Below, piece after piece: positions 45,672 to 55,529 of a stretch of DNA of 64,000 nucleotides. How positions within the stretch are numbered: the first letter of the stretch is position 1; every line of letters begins with the position of its first letter. The stretch is from positions 4,624,889-4,688,888 of the forward strand of contig NC_057867.1 of NCBI RefSeq assembly GCF_019393635.1. The letters run 5' to 3'. The stretch comes from Dromiciops gliroides. Lineage: Eukaryota > Chordata > Mammalia > Microbiotheria > Microbiotheriidae. The position numbers and the translations under genes are program-made. Under the pieces are notes generated by a model. That model ran no database searches. It was not told where the DNA came from and saw only the letters and a program-made list of their open reading frames with translations.

Positions 45672-45844
45672 TTTTTTGTTTGGTTGGTTTTTTTTTTTGT
45701 TTGGGGCTTTTTTGTAGGGCATTGAGGGTTAAGTGACTTGCCCAGGGTCACACAGCTAGTGTCAAGTATCTGAGGTTGGATTTGAACTCAGGTCCTCCTG
45801 AATCCAGGGCCAGTGCTTTATCTACTGCGCCACCTAGCTGCCCC
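45672..45844 (-). repeat. Short tRNA-derived marsupial SINE (WSINE1-like)
   Basis: The 17-base duplication ctcctggtcctgttttc lies at 45655-45671 and 45845-45861, with a T-rich tail on +. The body is slightly shortened in the middle. Confidence 0.93.
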
Positions 45845-46486
45845 CTCCTGGTCCTGTTTTCATAGGACACAGCGCCATTGTTGACCTGGGGGTCACTCAG
45901 TTCAAGCTCATCCTTTTAGAGAGGAGGAAACTGAGGCACGAAGAGGGAGGGTAGAAGTGGCTTGAAGCCCAGTGCCCTGACTGCTCCTATCTCCCCAGGG
46001 AGGAGAGTAGCCCCTTGAGAGAAGCAAAAGAACACTGGCCTTGGAGCCAAGAGGCTTGCCCTCCACTTCTCTCTGCCTCTTCCTGGCTGTGTGCCCACAG
46101 GCCAGATGTTTCCCCTCTCAAAGCCTCTGAGGGGGGTACAGTATGAAGTGATCTGTTGTCCCCTCCAGTAGGAAAGGATCTAAGAGGTCCAAGCACTGTG
46201 TAAATGAGTCAGATGGGGGAGACAATACCCAGGCTTTCTCTTCTCCCATAACACCTAGGGTTAGAGATGGAAGGGACCTGAGAGGTCTATCCCCTCACCA
46301 TTTTACAGATGACGAAACCGAGGCCTGGCGAGCTAAGTGACTTGTGCAAGATTGCATGGGCAGTAAGGGATAGAGGTGGGCTTTGAGCCCAGGTCCTCTG
46401 ACTCCAGGCTACAGGACCTCAATCCCTGTCCCAGCAGTTCTCACGAGTAGAGCCAGTGTCCTGGACAGCTGTGTGTGTCCACTTTT

Positions 46487-46643
46487 TTATTTTATTTTAT
46501 TTTTTTAGTGAGGCAGTTGGGGTTAAGTGACTTGCCCAGGGTCACACAGCTAGTAAGTGTTAAGTGTCTAAGGCCAGATTTGAACTCAGGTCCTCCTGAA
46601 TCCAGGGCCGGCGCTCTATCCACTGCGCCACCTAGCTGCCCCA
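46487..46643 (-). repeat. Short tRNA-derived marsupial SINE (WSINE1-like)
   Basis: Flanked by gtgtgtccactttttt-type duplications at about 46473-46486 and 46644-46657. The tail on + is (tttta)n-like. A MIR fragment sits just before it at 46290-46430. Confidence 0.92.
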
Positions 46644-47593
46644 GTGTGTCCACTTTTTATTGTGGGATGGCATCAGCACTGGAAGAAGGAGTGTGGTTCC
46701 TAGAGAGGAGGGAGGCTCTAGCCCAGGACCACAGGGACAAGTCAGTGCACATGTTGGAGGAGGGGTGAAGGGAGCCAAGGGGGCCTGGAGCTTGTGTATT
46801 GCTCAACGCAGGAAGCTTGCTCGCCTTCCTAATGGGAAGAGCATGTGGGCAGCACCAGGATAGATGCCCAAAGCAAGACTTAGGAACAGAGAGGCTGAGC
46901 AGGCACTGGAGTGGGGAGAGGATGAAGGGGGGTCACAGCCATTGTCTGGGCAGAAGTGGGGTCACCACAACCTTGGAGGGGAACTGGAGGTGTCTGTGTT
47001 CAACTGGAAATGCTAGCGCACCCACCAGGATTCCCAATGTTTGGGTGGACATGAGGGGTGTTAGACTGGAACGAAGTACCCAGTGGGCATGACTGTCAAT
47101 CCAGGTCAATCAAGGACCACCTCAATGGGGTCTGTGACAAGGAGAGCCAGGAACTTTTTCTGGGTACTTCCGGGGGCTCCTTTGAAGTTTCAAAGTACAA
47201 GCCAGAGCCTGGAGATAGCGTCTTCCCCAAACCTAAACCTTCGGAGCCAGAAGGAGCCCTGGGGGTCACCTGGGCCACCTTTCCTCAACTGGCAATGGAG
47301 GAAGGTGAGGCCCAGAGAGGGGAAAGCCCAAGCTGCTTTTGTCCCCCAGAAAGGTAACAAAAACAGCAGCCGGTTTCCAGACTCGCTCCCCCCCCCCCAA
47401 CCACCACAGCTCCATGTCTTCTGGGCATGGGTGGAAATGGAGCAGATTCCTTGCTGGACATGGGGAAGCTGTCCTAATGGACTGCTCTTTCTATCCTCAG
47501 GTCTGTCCCATCCCTCCTCCCCATGTCCAGGCCAGACCTCTGACATTTTGGTGACAGTGAGTTAGTGAAGGGATGGCCGGTTAGCTGCCTTCT

Positions 47594-47677
47594 TGGATGG
47601 ATGGATGGATGGATGGATGGATGGATGGATGGATGGATGGATGGATGGATGGATGGATGGATGGATGGATGGATGGA
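47594..47677 (+). repeat. (GGAT)n microsatellite
   Basis: About 21 perfect ggat repeats, the longest pure microsatellite in the window and likely to vary between individuals. Met-Asp-Gly-Trp and Ile-His-Pro-Ser open frames over it are spurious. Confidence 0.98.
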
Positions 47678-48309
47678 AGAGTGGAGGGGTGGAGGGATGG
47701 AGCCTGAAGGCTGCTGAGGGAAGCAGAGCCTTGAGAGTGGGCATCTTCCTGGGCTTTCTACTTGCCTATGGAGGGAGGGAGCCAAAATCCAAAGGCTCTG
47801 CCTCATGTTGGGCCCTGAGCTCCTGACTAGGCTCTTAGCCAGCCCCCTGGGGGAAGGGAGCCAGAACCTGGAGATTCACCCCCTCAGCCTCCAGCTTGAT
47901 CTTGATCTTGGTCCCGGCCCTCTCATCTAGAGGGCTGCTGAGGGAGCCTCAGGTCCTGGCTCCTGGGCTTTCAGTCTCTTCCCCGCCCCCTGCTTGGGCC
48001 TTGGAAAGGTCTTAGAAAGCAGCAGGAGCCAGGCAGCTCTGTTCCTGCCTTAGCCCTCTGCCTTCCAGGCAGGGGAGAAGGCAAAAAGCGAGTCTGTGTT
48101 GGGCCTGGATTGGACTAACCCCCAATGGGCTGCTTTCCTGGGCTCACAGGGAGTAAATGGCAGAGCAGGCCTCGGATGCAGATCCTCAGACGCCAAACAT
48201 GTGATCCTCTCTCTACGCCTGTGATGGAAATCTGACATGCTCAGTAAATTCAGCTAGCCAGGGACTATGAGAATACCCATATGATATAAACTCCTTGAGG
48301 CTAGGCTTT

Positions 48310-48543
48310 TCTGTCTTGCCTGACTCTTCCTGACCCCGTTTGGTGTTTTCTTGGCAGAGATCCTGGAGTGGTTTTGCCATTCCCTTCTCCAGCTCATTTG
48401 ACAGATGAGGAAACTGAGACAAACAAGGTGAAGTGACTTGCCCAGGCTCACACAGCTAGTGGGTGTCTGAGGTCAGATTGGAACTCAGGTCTTTCTGACT
48501 CCAGTCCTGGCACTCTATCCACAGCAGTGCCACCTAGCTGCCC
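48310..48543 (-). repeat. Long-form marsupial SINE (MAR1-like)
   Basis: Reverse of the long form: 'ggtgttttcttggcagagat', 'ccttctccagctcatttgac', 'cacctagctgccc'. It abuts the left edge of the 48.6-52.5 kb minisatellite. Confidence 0.85.
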
Positions 48544-48589
48544 AAGGGAACAAGTGGGGAGGCCCAAATAAAGCTTATAACCCATGGCT

Positions 48590-51500
48590 AATGTGAGGGC
48601 CCCTGAGTAGCATAGCAGGGAACCCTATCTAAAGCCCCTGGCCAGGGTAGGCGTCCCTCAGAAGCCCATCATCAGTACCCCTGGCCAGAGTGGGCTCCTT
48701 CAGCAGGGACCAGGTCACAGTGGGAGTGAGAAAACATCCACTGGCTGGAAGGGGTGGGGAGCAGGGAGCACTCCTTCAGAATACAGTTCTAGATTTCAGA
48801 TGGGGGGCAAAGCTGCATACATTTGGGGGGGTGACTTTGCTGAACAGCAAGGGGTCCTCCCTACAAGGCTGGCTCTGGTTCATTACCAGTGATTCCAGAG
48901 CTGCCCAGAAGGCAGTTCCTCCTGAAAAATCAGCTCTGGTCCTTGTTAGGTAGGGGGAGACCATGAGGAACACAGCAGGGGTCCTCCCAAGAAAGAAAGC
49001 TTTGGGCAACAGTGGGTTGGTAGAACCCTTAGTTGCCCAGCAGGGGGCAATAGCACTAGTCATTGTGTGTGGTTTCTTTTTTTCTGCATTAGTCATGTTA
49101 TAACAGAAGAATCAGAGCAAAAAGGAAAAACCTCAAAAAAGAAAAACAACAGCACCAAAAACAAAAGAAATCTTGTGGTTCAATCAGCATCCATATTCCA
49201 CAGTTCTTTTTTTTCTGAATTTGGAGAGCCTTTTCCATCGTGAGTCCTTTGGGACTATCTTGTACTGTTGGATTGGTGAGAAGAATCTAGTCTATCACAG
49301 TTGATCATGCGTGTGGTTTCTTAGCAGTACTGAAGGGAGTGCTCCCTCCTGAGCTAGCCCTGGTCCCTATGGTAGGCTTCCTGAACAGGCCAGCAGCGGG
49401 TTCTCTGCGTTAAGCTAGCCCTTAGCTAGGTTTAAGTGGGGCTGCCTGATTTGTACAGCACTGTGTTCTCCCCACTAACATAGTTCTAATGCATAGTTGG
49501 GGGGGGAGGTCCTTCCCAGGAAGAAAGCATTGGTCCAAAGTCTTGGGGGAGGGGGGAGCCTGAAGTGCACAGCAGGAGGTTGTCCCAGGGCAAAAAAAAG
49601 GCTTTCCTCTGGAATAGGGGCTATAGATATGGCAACAGGGAGTCCTCCCTACAAAGCAGGCTCTGGGCCGTTGTGAATGCCCCATGTACAGCACAGCAGG
49701 GTGTGTTCTGTGCAGAGATAGCTCTAGTCCTTGGAAGGGGGTGCCTGTGATTCACAACAGGAAGTCCTCCTAAGAAAGAAAGCTTTCCTCCAAAGTCAGG
49801 TGTCCTCAAGTGCAAAGAAGGGAGTCCTCCCTACAAAGACAGCTCTGGTTCTTAGGAGGAGGAGACTCGGAGGAACATAGCTGGATTCTCCCAAGGGAAA
49901 AGGCATTGGGCAATGGTGGGTTGGAGGGAACCCTGAGCTGCCCAGGAGGGAGTGCTCCATACTAAGCTAGCTCTCATCAACAGTTAGGGGTTCCAGAGCA
50001 AGACAGCTGGCCGTCCTGTCTACAGTCATACAAATAGTGGGGGAATCCTTAAGCAGAGCTCCCTATTCCGACAACTCCAATCCTCAGTGGAGCACTGAAG
50101 GGAGTCGAGTCCTCCCTCCAAAGACAATTTGGCTTCTTCATAGGGAGTGCCTGAGCTCCACAGCAGAGACTCCATCTAATGACAGCTCTGCTCTGTTATG
50201 GGAGTCTCTGAGGGAGACAACAGCAGATGTTCCCAAGGGAGGCAGTTTGGCTTCACAGTGGGAGGGGGGAGGCTCCCTAAGCTGCACAGCAGGGAATTCC
50301 ACAGGATGGAAATTCTGATAGCTCTCATCCAAATTGGGGGGGGGGGGTTTCCTGCCTACAGAGTCAGGCATACTCCCTCCTAAAAATACATCCACTGGCC
50401 GAAGTGGAAGGACCTCCAGAACAGCAGGGAGTCTTCCCTAGGAAGATGGCTCTGGTCCACAGTGTGTGTGGGGGGAAAGGGGGGTGTCCCAGAGCTGCAC
50501 AGCAGGAAGTCATCCCTAGAACTGCAGCTCTGGTCCACAGTAGGGGGCACCATAGCAGCACAGCAGGGAGTCCCCAGTGAGACAACTGCTTTAGCCAAAG
50601 GGGGCCAACTGAGTACCACAGCAGTGAGTTGCCTGTAAGAAAATATCCATTGATAATAGTGGGAGATCCTTAAGTAGCCCAGCACAGCTTCCCCCCTAAG
50701 CAGACAGCTCCTGATCATTGTGGATAAACACTGAAAAGCACAGCCAAGAATTTTCACTCAGCATGCAGCGCCTGACTTGGGTAGGGATCCCAAAGTGGGA
50801 CACTGGGGAATATTTAAATAACTCTGGTCCGTGAAAGTGTGTCCCTGGGCAGTACAGCTCTAGGTATATAGCCCCTGGGCATTACAGGGGTTCTCTGAGC
50901 AGCATATATGGGAGTCTGGACAAAATGAGGGGCCCTGAGTATCCCAGCAAAGATTCTCCACTCAGTATAGATCCCCCTGGCCATAGTTGGGGATCACTGA
51001 GCAGGACAGCAGGGAATCCCCCCAAAACTAACTTACAGCATCTACCTGAACTTAGGGCCCCACAGTAGCATAGTGGGGGTCCCCACTCTCTCACACACAC
51101 ACACACAGATTACAGCTATTGGTCAAAGTGAGGGTCCCTGAGCAACACAGCAAAAAGTCCCCTTATAGTTTCCATTGCCTGTCCAAAGTGGAGGTCTGAG
51201 TGGCACATTGTGGAGTCCCCAAATAGGGGGTACAGTAAACAGCATATTGGGGAGCCCCATCAGTGCACAGCCCATAACCAAAGTCCTGAATAACCTCGTG
51301 GGTAACCCTGACAGCTTCAACCCTTAGCCAAAGTGTGTGTGTGTGTGGGGGGGGTCCTTTGAGCAACACAGCAGGGAGTCCCCCCATTGGCCAGAGTGGG
51401 TGGATCTGAGCAGTGGAACCCTCTTAGTGTCTAAATCTGATTGTCACAATCATTTTTAGTCCAATAAGTCTTTCAGTCAATTTGTTTCTGTGCTGAAAAT

Positions 51501-52480
51501 TCCGCAGTCGTTGGGCCAAGGCCAGTTGGGGTATTTGAAGTTGGTAAAAGTGGCAGAAAGAGATGAGTAGCACAGCAGGGGGTGCCCCCAGCTCACCATC
51601 CCTGGTAAAACTGGGGGCCCTGAGAAGCACTGGGGGTATCCCTGGAACGCACAGTTTGAGTAATCCCCCATATACACAGTTCACAGCTCTTGGCCAAAGT
51701 GGGCTCCCTGAGTAGCTCAGCAGGAAGTCCTCCCCCCCCCCAGATGACAGTCCTTCACATAGGTTGGTTGCCCTCAGCACACCAGGGAGTGCCCCCATAG
51801 TTTACAATCCCAGGTCACCAGGGAGGCTGAGTGGCACAGTGGGGAGCACCCCTGAAGACAACTTTTAGTTTGTAGGGGCAATGAGCAGTCCAGCCAGGAA
51901 TCCCCCTCAAAACACACACACAGAGCTTATAGCTGTTGGCTGAAGTCAGGGTCTGGCAGCATGGCTTTTAATATCTGGCCAAAGTGGGGATACCAAGCTA
52001 CACAACAAGAGTTCCACACACACACACCTGACTGCCCCTGGCCAAAGTGGGGGCCACTGAGTAAGCATAGAGAGAAGTTCCCTCTCCCAAGCTTATGCAG
52101 CTCACCTAAGTTATGGCCCCTGAGCAGCACAGCAGGGAACCCTCCCATAGCTTACAGCCCTTGGCCAAAGTGAGGTGCCCTGGGCAGCCCAGAGGGGAAT
52201 CCCAGCAGCGGACAAGCCCTTACCGCAGCAGACAGTCCCAGAGGCAGCGTATAGACGCTCTGGCCAAAGTGGGGAATCCCCCTCCCACAATTTATAAGCC
52301 CTCCCCTTGGTTGAAGTGGGGGGAAAGGGGGTGGCAAGGCACGCTGGACAGCACAGCACAGCAGGGAATCCCACGAATAGCTTACAGCCCCTGGCCAGGA
52401 AACCCCCTTCTCCATACAGTCCTTCGCTGAAGTGGGAATCTCATCTCATCATACAGGCCCCAGTTTATAAATCTCTACCC
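48590..52480 (+). repeat. Degenerate minisatellite, unit about 60-80 bp, 3.9 kb
   Basis: A phrase close to 'ctgagcagcacagcagggag', followed by 'tccccc' and then 'acagctctggtccaaagtgg' or 'cagcccctggccaaagtggg', recurs throughout, perhaps 50 times, always in the same direction. Left units favour 'tcctccctacaaagacagct' and right units favour 'agcttacagcccttggcc', so the array has drifted along its length. Short (CA)n and (TG)n runs have arisen inside units (51085-51106, 51330-51342, 52015-52026). An L1 piece is inserted at 49079-49310. Open frames on either strand follow the unit and are not genes. Confidence 0.88.
49079..49310 (-). repeat. 5'-truncated L1 3' UTR insertion with target-site duplication
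   Basis: The sequence reads 'gcattagtcatgttataaca', 'agaatcagagcaaaaaggaa', 'ttccatcgtgagtcctttgg', 'tctatcacagttgatcat', the reverse complement of the marsupial L1 3' UTR. The duplication gtgtggtttctt flanks it at 49067-49078 and 49311-49322. It landed inside the minisatellite, so the minisatellite is older. Confidence 0.8.
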
Positions 52481-52728
52481 AGATGTGGCTCTTTTTGGAG
52501 GGCAGCAGGTAGTTTGGGCTTCATAGGGGTCCTGGTCATATGTGAGGTGGGGCATGGCCAGTGGGCAGGATGGGAAGAAGGATGGGGAAGGATCTCGAAG
52601 GATCTCTCCTCGTCCCCCAGTCCCTCACCCCCAGTGTCTTAATCTGAAAAATGGAGATAACAGCACTGGTACTACATACCCAGGGGTTGTGAAGAAACTA
52701 TTTGGCAAGTCTTAAAGTACTCTCTTGG

Positions 52729-52977
52729 GGCCGCTAGGTGGCGCTGCAGTGCACAGAGTGCCAGGCCTGAAGTCAGGAAGACAAGTTCAAATTTGGCCTC
52801 AGACACATACCAGCTGTGTGACCCTGGGCAAGTCGCTTCACCCTGTTTGCCTCAGTTTCTCCATCTGTAAAATGAGCTGGAGAAGGAAATGGCTAACCAC
52901 CCCAGTAGCTTTGCCAAGAAAACCCCAAAATGCGGTCGCAAAGAATAGGACACAAGTGAAAAATGACTGAACAACAC
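52729..52977 (+). repeat. Long-form marsupial SINE (MAR1-like)
   Basis: Full-length copy from ggggccgctaggtggcgctg to 'aaaaatgactgaacaacac'. It has an RTE/BovB-like tail. Its head contains a complete CTCF-core match (CTAGGTGGCGC). Confidence 0.92.
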
Positions 52978-53670
52978 AAAGTAATATGAGCTAAGTTGTC
53001 ATTGTTGTGAGAGTTTAGGGCAGAAAGGTCTTCTGGCAGGGTGGGGGGAGGTTGCCACAGATCAGAGAAAGTTTCCTGGATGCTGAAGGGCCACTCCTCT
53101 AGCGGCTGCTCTCCATTAAGGGGCCCTGAAGGGAAGGCACCTCACAGCAAAGTTAGCAAGAGAAAGTGATTAGTGAATCTTTCAACCTAATTGAAATTGG
53201 AAGAGGTTTCCAGGGGCAGTGCCCCAGGGCTCTGGGCTTAGCCCCTTTGTACCCTTTTATCAGCGACTAGGGTAAAAGCTTAGACTGCCAGCTCATTACA
53301 TTTGTACATGACACCAAGTGGGGAGGGAGAGTTAACCGGGTGGATGACAGAGTCAGGAACCAGAGTGATCCTGGCAGACTGAATGGAATACAAATGGGGC
53401 CGAGCAAAGATCAATCTATTTCCCAAGAGCACACGGCTGCACAGATCTCTGAAAAAGATCTGGAAGCTGCCCCAAAACTTGAGCTCTCCCAGAGTCAGTC
53501 AGCAGTACAGGGTGAGAGCCCAGAAAGTGAAGGCCAGCATAGGGCATGCCTACAGTCCCAGATTTAGGAAGAGACAGCAGACGGTCCGACCACCTGGCCC
53601 CTTCTCTTCAGTTCTGGTCAGATTCCAATTTGGGTGCAGCATGTTTAGGGAGACCTTCCTAAATTAGAGT

Positions 53671-53686
53671 GGGCAGAGGGCGCTAG
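53671..53686 (+). promoter_or_regulatory. CTCF-like motif outside SINEs
   Basis: gggcagagggcgctag matches all 11 positions of the CTCF core SYAGRKGGCRS. It lies in the L3 remnant. Occupancy is not known. Confidence 0.45.
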
Positions 53687-53811
53687 CTATAATGGTGAAG
53701 GTTCTAGACAACATGTCATTTGAGGATACAGGGGAGGAAAAAGGAGGATTTTGAGTATGAAAAATAAAAGTGTATGTGTTGGGGGGGGGTTCAATTATTT
53801 GATAATCCCTT

Positions 53812-54040
53812 AAGTACAGCACCAGGCCTAAAGTCAGGAAGACCTAATTTCAAATCTGACCTTAGACTCGTACTAGCTGCGTGACCCTGGGCAAGTCACT
53901 TCACCCTGTTTGCCTCAGTTTTCCTCATCTGTAAAATGAGCTGGAGAAGAAGATGGCAGAGCACTCCAGGATCTTTGCCAAGAAAACCCCAAATGGGGTC
54001 ACAGAGAGTCTGACACAATCAAAATGACTCAATAAGAAGT
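53812..54040 (+). repeat. Long-form marsupial SINE (MAR1-like), 5' end missing
   Basis: Lacks the GGGCAGCTAGG head and starts 'gtacagcaccaggcctaaag'. It continues through 'gccaagaaaaccccaaatgg' to 'gagagtctgacacaatcaaa'. Inserted into the L3 LINE. Confidence 0.85.
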
Positions 54041-54129
54041 TGAAGAGAGATTAGACTTGGTTCTACTTTACTTCTGAAAAGAGGGCCGAGAGGCAGATTT
54101 TGGCTTGAGGCGACAATAGCCCTCAGTTT

Positions 54130-54365
54130 ATCTAACATTGTAGGGCTGGCAAAGAGCTTACATCTTTTCTCATTTGATCCTCCCAACAACCCTCTGAAAT
54201 AGGTGCTATTATTATCACCCCCATTTTACTGATGAGGAAACTGAGGCAGAGGTGAGGGGGCTAGCACAGGGTCACACAATTAGGAAGGTCCTGATACAGA
54301 ATGTGAACTCTAGTCTTCCTTATTCTAATTCTAGCACTCAATCCCCTGGACCACCTAGTTGCTTA
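54130..54365 (+). repeat. MIR SINE inside L3
   Basis: Ordered MIR blocks: 'tttgatcctcccaacaaccc', 'attttactgatgaggaaact', 'tcacacaattaggaagg', 'tggaccacctagttgc'. Confidence 0.8.
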
Positions 54366-54509
54366 ATGAAGAAATTCTTACCAATGAGAGCAGTCCCAAA
54401 GTAGAGTAATGAATGCCTTTGGAAGGTGGTAGGCTCCCCTTGCTGAAAGGATTCCATCCAAGCCTAGATGAGTATTTATCCTCTTGTTGGAGGGGGTGGA
54501 GAGTTAGGG

Positions 54510-54757
54510 AAGGGAAGAGAATAAGCATTTATTAAGCACCTACTAGGTGCTAGACATCATGCTAAGTGTTTTTTACAAATATCTCATTTGATCCTCACAA
54601 CAACCCTTGGAGGTAGGTAGGTGCTATAATTAGCCCCACTTTACAGATGAGGAAACTGAGGTAGACAGTGCTTAAGTGACTTACCAAGGGTCACACAGCT
54701 AAGAAGTGTCTAAGGCTACATTTCAGGACTCCAGGTCCAGTGTTCTCTCTACTGTGC
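54510..54757 (+). repeat. MIR SINE inside L3, nearly full length
   Basis: Begins 'gcatttattaagcacctact', contains 'ttttacagatgaggaaactg'-type blocks and 'tcacacagctaagaagtgtc', and ends 'ctactgtgctacc'. Confidence 0.85.
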
Positions 54758-55344
54758 TACCAACAGAGGTGGGACCAGATGGTCCCTGCCATCCCTTCCA
54801 CCAAGGAGATGCTATGTATGGTTCATCGGCTTGGTGCCCAAAGTGAGCCAGTAGCAGAACTGAAGAACCCAAGCCCCCAGTTTCTGTTCCTATGTGAAGC
54901 TGTCAGAATAGACCCTATTAGAAGTCCTACTGCAGAGAGAGCAGAGCTGCCTTCTATGTGTGAGTGTGTATGTATTGGGGCAGGCAGGGCAGGATGGAGC
55001 GATGGTTCCTACTGCTGGCCCATCTGCCGGTGCCAGGCAGGGCCATTAGAGGCTGAGAAATGAGAGAAAACCATTGAGAGCCTTTGAAAGAATAGTTTTC
55101 TGGCAGAAGTCTAGCCTGGAAGGCTGGAGAGTCAATAGCAAGGATTTGAAAGCATTTGGGTCAAGTAGTGGCATAGTTCTTGTAAGCAGTGTCTGTGGAT
55201 TGGCCTTGGGTTCAGCAGAGATCTGGATTCCCCTCCTTGCTTGGCTGTTGCCTAGCCTTGGGACCGTGAACTAGTCAGTCACCTGATCACTGGGAGCCTC
55301 AGTTTCCTTATCTGTTAAAATGCTTTCTTGAAACAGGTGGTTTT

Positions 55345-55514
55345 AGGGCAGCTAGGTGGCGCAGTGGATAAAGCACCGGCCCTGGATTCAGGAGTACCTG
55401 AGTTCAAATCTGGCCTCAGACACTTGACACTTACTAGCTGTGTGACCCTGGGCAAGTCACTTAACCCCCATTGCCCTGCAAAAAACAAAAAACAAAAAAA
55501 CAAACAAAAAAAAC
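55345..55514 (+). repeat. Short tRNA-derived marsupial SINE (WSINE1-like), full length
   Basis: Starts agggcagctaggtggcgcag and ends in an A-rich tail of aaaaaacaaa words. The duplication aacaggtggtttt lies at 55332-55344 and 55515-55527. One of the best-preserved copies in the window. Confidence 0.95.
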
Positions 55515-55529
55515 AACAGGTGGTTTTGA

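Larger units (their letters stand above)
53180..54825 (+). repeat. L3/CR1-type LINE remnant interrupted by three SINEs
   Basis: Pieces in order and orientation: 'ttatcagcgactagggtaaa', 'tgtacatgacaccaagtggg', 'gcagtacagg' and 'ttctggtcagattccaattt' (53180-53800). After one SINE comes 'gagattagacttggttctac ... gcagattttggc' (54040-54120). After a second comes 'agaaattcttaccaatgaga ... agcctagatgagtatttatc' (54365-54490). After a third comes 'gaccagatggtccctgccat' (54760-54800). This is the 3' end of the L3 reverse transcriptase and 3' UTR, heavily decayed. The 75-residue open frame at 53340-53567 is part of it. Confidence 0.7.

Noticed and set aside
47474-47826. Open frames with repeated IHPS or MDGW
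   Set aside because: Pure translation of the (GGAT)n microsatellite.
53340-53567. 75-residue open frame (MDDRVRNQSDPGRLNG...)
   Set aside because: Lies inside an L3/CR1-type LINE remnant in the sense direction and matches its decayed coding or 3' region.
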